This document shows, piece after piece, positions 1 to 6,081 of a stretch of 6,081 nucleotides of DNA. The notes beneath the pieces were generated by a model that saw nothing but the letters and a program-made list of their open reading frames with translations, had not been told where the DNA came from and searched no databases. Positions within the stretch are counted from its first letter, which is position 1. Each line of letters opens with the position of its first letter. The position numbers and the translations under genes were made by a program. The DNA is taken from assembly GCA_018968995.1 (NCBI GenBank), contig JAGWZD010000130.1:1-6081 (forward strand), written 5' to 3'. Origin of the DNA: Bdellovibrionales bacterium. Lineage in GTDB: Bacteria > Bdellovibrionota > UBA1018.

Positions 1-699
1 CACGATTCCAAAAGGCTCGTCCCACAAGACCGGAAAAATCAGGGCCCGACCAGAAGCCAAGAGATCGGCTTTAATTCGCCCCGAAACAGGACCCCACCAC
101 TTCCAGGATCGCCGAAAGGCACACTCGAGGCGTAGTCCCAAGGGGCGATTGCCCCCGGCGATCTGAAAAGAAACCTGCGACTGTCTCGCCACTCGTGCGG
201 CACCTCGCAGATTCTTCACGCTCCAGCTTGTCTTTGATAAAAAGACTAAACCCTTGCGACCTGACGCACGCTCCTTCAAATGAAATTCTGAAGGATCGAT
301 GCAGTTGTAAACAAAAGTAGAACGACCGTGACGTTGAGCATGAGCAGAGGAAACAAATATTGCGCCCGAAGAAAACGATTCTCCGGGTCTCCCATTACCG
401 TGAATGGTCGTGACCACCGGAATACTGAGTCGACTCTCGTCTTCCCCACTGAATGGAACATGCGAATGGAGCAAATCCATACCGTCTGGAAGCTTTAAGC
501 GAACCTGATCGATGAACCTCTGTTGAGTCGAAACCTCAATCCAACGAACACCCACTGCCGGTCTCGTTCCAGCAGGCGCAAGCAAGACCACTTCATGCCC
601 GAGCTCTACGAGCCCTTTACAGAGCCAGTCCACCATCCGTTCAGTTCCGCCGTAATCCCTAGGCGGCACCGGACTGCTATGACAAATGGCGACGCGCAT
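1..699 (-). CDS. Glycosyltransferase family 4 (GT-B fold), 3' end cut by window edge
   Basis: This open frame runs off the left edge, so only the first 233 residues are present. It starts with ATG at 699, and a strong GGAGGG (712-707) lies 7 nt upstream, which fixes the start. The N-terminus MRVAICHSSPVPPRDYGGTE has the first beta strand and the YGGTE loop (16-20) typical of GT4 enzymes, followed by GHEVVLLAPAG (34-44). Further landmarks are DLLHSH (75-80), TTIHGN (97-102), YNCIDPSEF (131-139, the NGID..F equivalent) and FPVLWDEPFGIV (222-233). The last holds the first Glu (E228) of the EX7E sugar-nucleotide motif; the second Glu would fall just outside the window. Family knowledge: such enzymes transfer a sugar from an NDP-sugar, retaining configuration, on the cytoplasmic face of the membrane. 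Lying after waaA and a GT9 gene, it probably adds a core or outer-core LPS sugar, but donor and acceptor cannot be read from the sequence. It is the last gene of the operon visible here, 21 nt after the oxidoreductase stop. Confidence 0.9.
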   Translation of the reverse strand, partial: MRVAICHSSPVPPRDYGGTERMVDWLCKGLVELGHEVVLLAPAGTRPAVGVRWIEVSTQQRFIDQVRLKLPDGMDLLHSHVPFSGEDESRLSIPVVTTIHGNGRPGESFSSGAIFVSSAHAQRHGRSTFVYNCIDPSEFHLKERASGRKGLVFLSKTSWSVKNLRGAARVARQSQVSFQIAGGNRPLGLRLECAFRRSWKWWGPVSGRIKADLLASGRALIFPVLWDEPFGIV

Positions 700-720
700 C
701 GACACACCCTCCAGCCTCGA

Positions 721-2298
721 TTAACCCAGAGGCCCAGAAATTCCCGACCGATGCGCGATCCACGCAGTTGCGTTCAAACACGCTGCCCACTCTCCCATCC
801 ATCCCATGGCTGGTGCAATGGAACGATGACCATAAAAAAGCCCCTCAATCTGAGGCAGAAAAGGAGTGCCCGGAACATTAACGGGGGCTCGAAACGCTTC
901 CACTCTTTTCAGTTCCATTTGAGAATAATAACTCGTCCACTCCGCCTCAAACTCTTGCTGTCGAAAATCCGGAAAGATTCGTACAACATTTTCTTCTAAA
1001 AACGGGATCAGTTCACAGGCTTGCCGATACATCCGCTGGCAAACCGTCTTCCAGCGGTGAGTAGGCCAATGGATTGCCTCCATAGGAAAGTAACTCCGAA
1101 TAAAAATAAATTGATTCCCCGTATTTAGAAATCCGTACTCACCGGGATCCGCTCGTTCAATTTCAAGGATCGGCGCCCCAAACTCTCTCCAAATTGCTCG
1201 TTCGCTTAAGCCTACCGGGATTCCCTCGCTCTTCGCTGCCAACGCAATCGTCACTCGCAGTAGTTCACAAGAGGTCGGATAAGGCCTAGACTGTTCCCGC
1301 TCAGACGAAATCCAAGTAAGAACGCTCTCTGGATGACGACTCGTGAATACGCCTCGAGCCTGAGTTAAATTCCTGGAATCTTCAGCACCGATGAGCTGAA
1401 CACCTTGTATCCGCCGCTCCTCAACGAAAACTCGAGAGACACCTACTCCTGGGCCAGCAACCTGCGCGCCCGAACGAGCAGCCACGCGATACAATAGTTG
1501 TCGCAACCCACTCATGCCACCACGACAACGAGCCCCATCGTGCGCTAAGACCAAAGCCTGCAATAATTCATAGGCTGATACCTTTTTGGGATTCTCAGAG
1601 CAAAGCGCACCAGCTAACCACGCCTCGAGCCACTCCAAATCCTTTTGAGAGGCTCCCAGATTTCTAAAATCGCCAGTGAGGTCGCTCCAGGCACGGTCTA
1701 GATTCATCCGAGTCAGCTCTCGGCTTAGCTCTCGATAAATCTGAGACTCGCTGGTGAAATTCACCTTGCTGAGATCTTCACGCTTTTCCACCGTTTGTTC
1801 GGCAGCGGAAGCAGCTGCAAGCGTTAGACGCTGAGGAAGCTGGCGCCAGTACCCATGGATTGCCTCAGAATTCGACTCCATGACCCGGATAAGCTCAGAG
1901 ACAAAACCAGAGAGACCTGATTCTTCCCGTTGCACCTCTCGACTCAGGGACTGCCAAGAGAATTCAAATCCAGCACGGATCGACGGCGTAATCGCCTGAA
2001 AGGCCGCTCTTTCTGGGCTCAAAATCGCCCACTCTGAATCGGCCAGCCTCAAGTGCTCCAAACATTTCCGGGCAAGCCCAGACCGAGGACCGGATAAACT
2101 CAGTCCAGAAATAAAATTGGGTTCTGGATCAATGACTTGTCCGGATGAAGAAAGAGTCCACTTTTTTTCCGGCCCATCCCCCACAAGCAAGACGGAAAGA
2201 CCCATTTTGGCAACTAGGGCTGCGCTGAGGATTGCGGCAGGAGAGTCGCCTAAAACTATCCAATCATAGGATTCTCGGAGCCGCGACTCGCCAGGCAC
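721..2298 (-). CDS. FAD/NAD(P)-binding oxidoreductase, phytoene-desaturase/amine-oxidase-like
   Basis: This gene encodes 525 residues from a GTG at 2298; AAGGTGA (2309-2303) just upstream is a good Shine-Dalgarno and overlaps the stop of the preceding gene. Residues 11-41 look like a Rossmann beta-alpha-beta unit: YDWIVLG, a helix rich in Ala, then LSVLLVGD with an acidic residue at the end of strand 2. The glycine motif is degenerate, GDSPAA (17-22) instead of GxGxxG. The C-terminus has IEGLFYGHRSIAPAMGWMGE (484-503), placed like the second FAD-contacting segment of the phytoene desaturase / flavin amine oxidase superfamily (GL.-.AG-...-P..G). The overall length also fits that superfamily. 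The middle, about residues 50-480, shows no motif I can name. I see no signal peptide or clear membrane span, so a cytoplasmic or membrane-associated location is likely. The substrate is unknown; redox modification of a lipid or a sugar is possible from context only. Flavin binding is not certain given the altered motif. Confidence 0.68.
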   Translation of the reverse strand: MPGESRLRESYDWIVLGDSPAAILSAALVAKMGLSVLLVGDGPEKKWTLSSSGQVIDPEPNFISGLSLSGPRSGLARKCLEHLRLADSEWAILSPERAAFQAITPSIRAGFEFSWQSLSREVQREESGLSGFVSELIRVMESNSEAIHGYWRQLPQRLTLAAASAAEQTVEKREDLSKVNFTSESQIYRELSRELTRMNLDRAWSDLTGDFRNLGASQKDLEWLEAWLAGALCSENPKKVSAYELLQALVLAHDGARCRGGMSGLRQLLYRVAARSGAQVAGPGVGVSRVFVEERRIQGVQLIGAEDSRNLTQARGVFTSRHPESVLTWISSEREQSRPYPTSCELLRVTIALAAKSEGIPVGLSERAIWREFGAPILEIERADPGEYGFLNTGNQFIFIRSYFPMEAIHWPTHRWKTVCQRMYRQACELIPFLEENVVRIFPDFRQQEFEAEWTSYYSQMELKRVEAFRAPVNVPGTPFLPQIEGLFYGHRSIAPAMGWMGEWAACLNATAWIAHRSGISGPLG

Positions 2299-2302
2299 CT
2301 AT

Positions 2303-2310
2303 TCACCTTT
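2303..2310 (-). promoter_or_regulatory. Shine-Dalgarno overlapping the kal-like stop codon
   Basis: Read on the minus strand, AAAGGTGA contains both the ribosome-binding AAGGTG and the TGA stop of the kal-like gene. It is followed after 4 nt by the GTG start of the oxidoreductase gene. The arrangement predicts translational coupling of the two genes and supports GTG 2298 as the real start. Confidence 0.6.
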
Positions 2311-2761
2311 TACCCTTTAAAAACGACGGATCTCTTCTCTGTAACTCAACTGGCGTGACACAAGTACCTACTGCTCGACAGACAATGATAGGCGAGTCCA
2401 AGACTTCAGCAGAAGACTCTGCTAGACCCCCATTATCACGCGAGAGTGGCTGAATCACTTTTCTTGCCTCAAATCGCATCTTTCTAGAGGATCGACCTAC
2501 TTCCAGGATCTCACCTGTAGCTTCAATATAATCTCCAGCCCTGACGGGAGCCAAAAACTCAATGCTCTCATAGGCTCTAAATAGACCTTCATCACCATCC
2601 AGACGAATCAAAAGCTCTGTCGCAACATCGCCAAACAGACCCAGAACTCGAGCCCCATCCACCAAATTTCCTGCGTAGTGTGCATCATGACCTGACATCC
2701 TTAGACGCAAGGACACTTTCCCAATACTCTTAGCGCGATCGAGACCATTGTTCGCCTCCAT
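2303..2761 (-). CDS. kal: 3-aminobutyryl-CoA ammonia-lyase-like hotdog-fold protein
   Basis: The 152-residue product closely resembles, from memory of the family, the Kal enzyme of lysine fermentation, which eliminates ammonia from L-3-aminobutyryl-CoA to give crotonyl-CoA in the cytoplasm. The characteristic core is present: [15 protein letters not shown] (26-40), [10 protein letters not shown] (43-52), [10 protein letters not shown] (55-64) and [17 protein letters not shown] (69-85), then [12 protein letters not shown]. These are typical of the single-domain hotdog fold, and His28, Asp45 and Glu49 are candidate functional residues. It is slightly longer than the roughly 130 residues I expect, through a short N-terminal extension, a loop near 110-120 and a basic tail ([11 protein letters not shown]). 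The ATG at 2761 has GGAGG (2770-2766) 4 nt upstream. It lies 21 nt after waaA and 4 nt before the oxidoreductase, inside an LPS operon, where no other lysine-fermentation gene (kamA, kamDE, kdd, kce) is visible. It could instead be a hotdog thioesterase or dehydratase recruited to another acyl-CoA. Confidence 0.8.
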   Translation of the reverse strand: MEANNGLDRAKSIGKVSLRLRMSGHDAHYAGNLVDGARVLGLFGDVATELLIRLDGDEGLFRAYESIEFLAPVRAGDYIEATGEILEVGRSSRKMRFEARKVIQPLSRDNGGLAESSAEVLDSPIIVCRAVGTCVTPVELQRRDPSFLKGKR

Positions 2762-2782
2762 AAATCCTCCACCCTTCCCAGC

Positions 2783-4210
2783 TTACACGGCCCGTCGGAC
2801 CCTGACAATTTCGGCCGCCCAAGTCGCTATTCGGCAAGCGGCCCCTAAGTGGCGCTTGAGACGCCACTGCTGCCAGTCCTCGAGCCTCTCATTCGGAACC
2901 TCTTGAGGAATACTCCGCAGCCACTGCGCCGCAGACGATTCACACTCGAATAGCTCGAGTTGACCAATCTCCCGAAGCTCTTGCACCTCTGGAAACTGAG
3001 ACGCTATTTTCGAGCCAGCCCCTACGCGCAAATTACTCAGCGCCGGCTCAATCACACTGTGTAGACCTGTTCGGAACCCTCCACCGACCCATGAAGCCTG
3101 TCCAATGGCATAAAGCTCAGCTAAAATTCCCATCTCCTGAACCAGCACTACAGTGAAAGAAGAGGCCGGCACTTCTCTGGGTTTAGGGCTGGAATCCTGC
3201 AGGGCGCCTGAAAAGATCGGGATGTCCTGAAGTTGCGTTGAGTCCAGTAAGCTTCCAGAAATAATCAATTCATGTGCACCCAGTGATGAAATCAGTTCGC
3301 CCCAGTGCTTTGCCTGCACAGCGCTCGGGCGATGTGGAACCACCCAGAAAGTACCTTTAAATTCTGCATTTTTTGCCGCCTTTAGGAGGAACCTCAAATC
3401 CTCTTCCCAGGCGCTCCCCACCACCACCCACGGCAAGGGAAGCTGACGTGTGGACGCCTGCAACCTCAACTCCTGAACACGGGTTGAGCCGCTGCCTAGA
3501 CGACTGAAGACCTGATCCCATCGCGGGTCACCGAGCGAGCGAGGTGCCTGGGTGGAGAGCGTTCGTGTATTCAATCGCGACAGCCACTGCTGAGCAAGGT
3601 CTTCAGCGACCGCTGGATTTCCACAAGAGAACCAAACTTGCGGCAGTCGGCCGAAAATCCAGCGCGTGAGCCTGAGAGCGATAAGCAAAGATAGTCGCCA
3701 CTCGGCATTGACAATCAAAAGAGGAATACGACGCGCCGCCAGCAGGGCCCAAAGCTCTGGCCACGCTTCATATTTAGCCGTGATCAAGAGCTGAACGGAT
3801 TCCACTATCTCGGGATCTAGCGACTGAAAAAATAGCTCCCATTCGCCTTCCATGGGCGATGGCCCGCAATATAAAGGGCTAAATTCAGCCTCAAACTGAG
3901 ACAACCGAGTCCGACCCGATGGTGAAAAAACAGTCAGAATAAATTTCACTCCGCGGAATGAGTCGCTGTTCTGAATAGCGCGAGCAACGCTCCATAAAAT
4001 CTCTAATTCGCCGGCACTCGCTGCATGAAACCAAACTACTGGAGCCGACTTATCAGATAACCTAGCCGCAGAACGACTTGTCCAAGATTTCCACCTCCAC
4101 TCAGTAGGCCCCGTAATGAGCAGGCGGGACGCGAAACCAAAAACCATGCGCGCGATAAACCGGTACATTGTGGACCACAAACGGCCTGAAATTTTAAGTT
4201 GCGGATTCAT
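2783..4210 (-). CDS. waaA: 3-deoxy-D-manno-octulosonic acid (Kdo) transferase, WaaA/KdtA
   Basis: WaaA transfers Kdo from CMP-Kdo to lipid IVA at the inner leaflet of the inner membrane, the first step of core LPS assembly. The 475-residue product shows the family landmarks in order: a hydrophobic N-terminal anchor (about 16-33), WFHAASAGELE (60-70), TVFSPSGRTR (93-102), KYEAWPELW (146-154, where E. coli has ETELWPN), GDPRWDQV (227-234), GSAWEED (265-271), VPHRP (291-295), VQEMGILAELY (357-367, the DTMGEL equivalent) and VGGGF with GLHSVIEPA (375-390). It is about 50 residues longer than E. coli WaaA. Part of the excess lies in a loop around 320-350 and part in a basic Trp/Arg-rich C-terminal tail. 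The conserved GERxG segment with the catalytic Glu between the anchor and the HAAS motif is not evident. The ATG at 4210 overlaps the GT9 stop (ATGA) and has GAGG (4222-4219) 8 nt upstream, so translation is probably coupled. An internal Met15 is a less likely start. Confidence 0.93.
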   Translation of the reverse strand: MNPQLKISGRLWSTMYRFIARMVFGFASRLLITGPTEWRWKSWTSRSAARLSDKSAPVVWFHAASAGELEILWSVARAIQNSDSFRGVKFILTVFSPSGRTRLSQFEAEFSPLYCGPSPMEGEWELFFQSLDPEIVESVQLLITAKYEAWPELWALLAARRIPLLIVNAEWRLSLLIALRLTRWIFGRLPQVWFSCGNPAVAEDLAQQWLSRLNTRTLSTQAPRSLGDPRWDQVFSRLGSGSTRVQELRLQASTRQLPLPWVVVGSAWEEDLRFLLKAAKNAEFKGTFWVVPHRPSAVQAKHWGELISSLGAHELIISGSLLDSTQLQDIPIFSGALQDSSPKPREVPASSFTVVLVQEMGILAELYAIGQASWVGGGFRTGLHSVIEPALSNLRVGAGSKIASQFPEVQELREIGQLELFECESSAAQWLRSIPQEVPNERLEDWQQWRLKRHLGAACRIATWAAEIVRVRRAV

Positions 4211-5313
4211 TGACTTGGCCTCGCAACCCCAGGCTCATCCAAGAATGCAAGTGAACGCTTCACACTTTCAGCAACTGTTTCAGGCTTCAATAAACCCATA
4301 CATAAAAAGCGACGGGCTCCACCCCGAAAACAAGCTGTTCCATCCTTGCTACAGGGCCTGCACCACAAATTTGACCCGAGACTTTGACTGCTTGCTCTCC
4401 ATGGGCCAAATCCCAAATCGGGGTGAGTTGGACCAAAAATAACCACCGCCGACTTACCGATCGCTTCAGCGAGATGAACCAGTCCAGTGTCATTAGCCAC
4501 AATCAGCTTTGCCAAGGAAATCACTCGAGCACTGTCTTGTAGTGAGGAGTCCCGAAAAAAAGAGACAAAAGAAACACTTGAACCCGACAGAGCCTTTTCC
4601 AGCTCAAAGCACTCGGAGTCCTGTGGGGCACCTAGAATCGCTACTGGTACCCCAACCATCTCTAGCGCCTTCGACCAATGTGATACGGGCCAACGTTTCC
4701 CAGGCCAGGCAGATGAGGGCATTACTGCGATAAAGCCTCGCGGCCCCTCTCGAAGGGGTCTTAATAATTCATCAATCCGCCCCGAGGGCTGAGCATCAAT
4801 AAAGTGAGACAGATTTGGATGATCACGGGTGTCTCCATCAGCCAGCGCTGACGCACGCATTCCAATCCCACCGCGAGCAGACGGTCGAAATTTTTCCGGC
4901 CAGAGAGATTTGAAAATAAAAAAACCCACTCGCCGAATGCGCATTTTGCCGAGCCTGCGCCAGGGCATCATTCCACGCCCTGACAGCAGCCGCCTTGCCT
5001 GAAAATAAAGCATCGCATACCGCGTGCGAAGGCTACCATGCAGATCAATGACCTCATCGTAATTCGACTCAAATAAACTTCGGCATAACGAATGCCACTC
5101 TGAAAACCCCAGTGAACGATCAAAGGGTATGACTCGATGAAGACGCGAATCCGACTTTAATAGGTCGAAAAAGCCAGAGCCAACAACCCAGTCCACCTTG
5201 GCGCCAGGCCTAAGACGAGCCAATGCCGAAATTGCCGACGAACAGAGGATGAGATCCCCTAATGAAGATAGGCGGAAAATCAGAATTCGAGGGTGATCAA
5301 TTGAATTGGTCAT
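4207..5313 (-). CDS. Glycosyltransferase family 9, ADP-heptose:LPS heptosyltransferase-like
   Basis: The 368-residue product is a GT9 enzyme of the WaaC/WaaF/WaaQ group, which adds L-glycero-D-manno-heptose from ADP-heptose to the inner core. Numbered from ATG 5313, it has RLSSLGDLI (14-22, with the catalytic-type Asp20), DLHGSLRTRYA (90-100), MPSSAWPGKRWP (198-209, with the donor-phosphate-type Lys206), NDTGLVHLAEAIG (274-286) and FGPTHPDLGFGPW (293-305). Near the C-terminus a CRPC (318-321) with later Cys328 and Cys338 and a KPETV segment matches the Cys-containing tail common in many GT9 proteins. Which heptose position it serves cannot be told. The frame stays open to a TTG at 5352, but that codon lies in the U-tract of the rRNA terminator. 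ATG 5313, 13 codons in, gives the compact N-terminus usual for the family. No Shine-Dalgarno is visible before it, so initiation may be leaderless or weak. It is the first gene of the operon and overlaps waaA by 4 nt. Confidence 0.92.
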   Translation of the reverse strand: MTNSIDHPRILIFRLSSLGDLILCSSAISALARLRPGAKVDWVVGSGFFDLLKSDSRLHRVIPFDRSLGFSEWHSLCRSLFESNYDEVIDLHGSLRTRYAMLYFQARRLLSGRGMMPWRRLGKMRIRRVGFFIFKSLWPEKFRPSARGGIGMRASALADGDTRDHPNLSHFIDAQPSGRIDELLRPLREGPRGFIAVMPSSAWPGKRWPVSHWSKALEMVGVPVAILGAPQDSECFELEKALSGSSVSFVSFFRDSSLQDSARVISLAKLIVANDTGLVHLAEAIGKSAVVIFGPTHPDLGFGPWRASSQSLGSNLWCRPCSKDGTACFRGGARRFLCMGLLKPETVAESVKRSLAFLDEPGVARPSQ

Positions 5314-5350
5314 GAGATCGCATCGGTAATACCGTTCTGGGATCGTGGAC

Positions 5351-5390
5351 AAAAAAAAACCCTGAGAAGTGAGGATACTGCTCAGGGTTT
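5351..5390 (-). terminator. Intrinsic terminator of the rRNA operon
   Basis: Positions 5390-5381 (AAACCCTGAG in the RNA sense) pair perfectly with 5366-5357 (CTCAGGGTTT), giving a 10-bp stem. Inside it, three more pairs (5379-5377 with 5370-5368) can form above a single mismatch. The RNA then runs into nine consecutive U residues (5359-5351), three of which belong to the stem. It begins 11 nt after the 5S 3' end, so it ends the 23S-5S transcript. On the plus strand only three T residues follow the stem, so it should work mainly in the minus direction. It ends 37 nt before the ATG of the first LPS gene. Confidence 0.93.
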
Positions 5391-5401
5391 AGGAAGTAAA
5401 A

Positions 5402-5519
5402 TGGGGGCATCGTGCTGCTTTAGCGCCGAGCTACCTCGGTACTATCATCGCCGCAGGCGGGCTTAACTTCTGAGTTCGAGATGGGATCAGGTGGAACCCC
5501 GCCGCTATAGACACCCCCA
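5402..5519 (-). rRNA. rrf: 5S ribosomal RNA (complete)
   Basis: The 118-nt RNA shows the standard 5S pattern. Helix I forms between 5' UGGGGGUGU and 3' AUGCCCCCA. The conserved stretch CCACCUGAUCCCAUCUCGAA (5494-5475) and the following CUCAGAAGUUAAG form helices II/III and loops B/C, and GAUGAUAGUACCGAGGUAG is the loop E/helix IV side. Ends were set by pairing of helix I and may shift by a base or two. It lies downstream of 23S in the usual order and is followed by the terminator. An ORF that can be read on the opposite strand here is spurious. Confidence 0.97.
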
Positions 5520-5539
5520 AACCTTAAAAATTGTTTGGG
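5516..5539 (-). other. Possible hairpin across the 5' end of 5S rRNA
   Basis: In the RNA sense CCCAAAC (5539-5533) can pair with GUUUGGG (5522-5516), 7 bp closing a 10-nt A/U-rich loop. The 3' arm includes the first four 5S nucleotides (5519-5516), so this fold competes with helix I of mature 5S. It could be a transient precursor structure that marks the 5' processing site, or a chance match; only pairing is seen. Confidence 0.4.
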
Positions 5540-5713
5540 AAGGATTAGAGTGGAATGAAGAGTCCGTCAACTCAGAGTTTTCTCCGAGCCTACGCTTCGT
5601 ACTTCTTAATGCTCTGCTAATTGCTTTTGGTTTTACTTCACCAAATAGAGGCATCTTCACGTTGCTTTCTTCTTTCACGTCAGAAATCTGTGAATAGGGA
5701 AGAATAGCGAGAA
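5520..5713 (-). other. 23S-5S internal transcribed spacer, no tRNA
   Basis: About 194 nt separate the 23S and 5S genes. I see no tRNA cloverleaf, no conserved protein frame and no strong boxA-like element. Apart from the hairpin at the 5S boundary, the content is A/U-rich with short, unconvincing pairings. It should be removed by RNase processing of the rRNA precursor. Confidence 0.85.

Positions 5714-6081
<368 letters not shown>

Noticed and set aside
276..461. Minus-strand ORF of 61 codons inside the GT4 gene
   Set aside because: It is a different frame of the same strand as GT4. The hydrophobic C-terminus looks like a membrane segment, but the GT4 frame has the family motifs over the same bases.
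523..999. Plus-strand ORF of 158 codons
   Set aside because: It lies opposite the GT4 and oxidoreductase genes and spans their junction. Its product is low-complexity Arg/Ser/His/Pro-rich with no family motif, whereas the minus-strand proteins have clear ones. It is a shadow frame.
2232..2453. Plus-strand ORF of 73 codons across the kal-like/oxidoreductase junction
   Set aside because: It is antisense to two well-supported genes, has no recognisable domain, and is explained as a shadow.
4159..4205. CxxC-type metal site considered in the GT9 C-terminus together with the waaA junction
   Set aside because: The CRPC...C...C tail (in GT9, residues 318-338) resembles the Cys-containing tail of many GT9 proteins, so it is a family trait and not a new domain; nothing special is seen at the junction itself.
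4116..4442. Plus-strand ORF of 108 codons over the waaA/GT9 overlap
   Set aside because: It is fully antisense to conserved glycosyltransferase motifs, with no family resemblance.
4287..4792. Overlapping ORFs on both strands inside the GT9 gene
   Set aside because: They are alternative frames of the GT9 coding sequence. The GT9 frame carries the NDTGLVHL and WPGKRWP motifs, and the others carry none.
5297..5323. Eight-codon ATG frame (MRSHDQFN) overlapping the GT9 start
   Set aside because: It could be imagined as a regulatory leader peptide, but it has no ribosome site and no attenuator-like structure follows it.
5491..5697. Plus-strand ORF of 68 codons across 5S and the 23S-5S spacer
   Set aside because: Its first part is antisense to the 5S rRNA gene and the rest lies in the transcribed spacer; the frame is accidental.

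Overview
This window comes from a Gram-negative bacterium. It holds the 3' end of an rRNA operon and, directly downstream on the same (minus) strand, the start of a lipopolysaccharide (LPS) core operon. The Gram-negative call rests on a recognisable Kdo transferase (WaaA/KdtA) and an ADP-heptose-type glycosyltransferase of family GT9. Base composition is moderate, near half G+C by eye. The divergent form of WaaA (KYEAWP where enterobacteria have ETELWP) recalls deltaproteobacterial or Bdellovibrio-like lineages, but that placement is only an impression; the 23S fragment would settle it.

Everything reads right to left. Region 6081-5714 is the 3' part of 23S rRNA, including the sarcin-ricin loop. 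Region 5713-5520 is a spacer of about 194 nt with no tRNA. Region 5519-5402 is a complete 5S rRNA. Region 5390-5351 is a strong intrinsic terminator that ends the rRNA transcript. About 40 nt further on, the protein genes begin: GT9 heptosyltransferase-like (5313-4207), waaA (4210-2783), a hotdog-fold 3-aminobutyryl-CoA ammonia-lyase-like protein (kal-like, 2761-2303), a FAD/NAD(P)-type oxidoreductase of the phytoene-desaturase kind (2298-721), and a GT4 glycosyltransferase (699 to beyond base 1, truncated by the window edge).

The five genes are packed as one operon. The GT9 and waaA genes overlap by 4 nt (ATGA), the other gaps are 21, 4 and 21 nt, and no internal terminator is visible. Three of the five products (GT9, WaaA, GT4) fit LPS core assembly on the cytoplasmic face of the inner membrane: Kdo addition to lipid A, then heptose and further sugars. 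The other two are out of place. One is a probable lysine-fermentation enzyme homologue and the other an uncharacterised flavoprotein-like oxidoreductase. They sit translationally coupled to each other between the sugar transferases.

I see no mobile element, CRISPR array, tRNA or toxin-antitoxin locus. I found no clearly new system. The best leads are the metabolic pair embedded in the LPS operon, the operon lying directly behind an rRNA terminator with a weakly signalled first start codon, and unusual motif changes in WaaA and the oxidoreductase.
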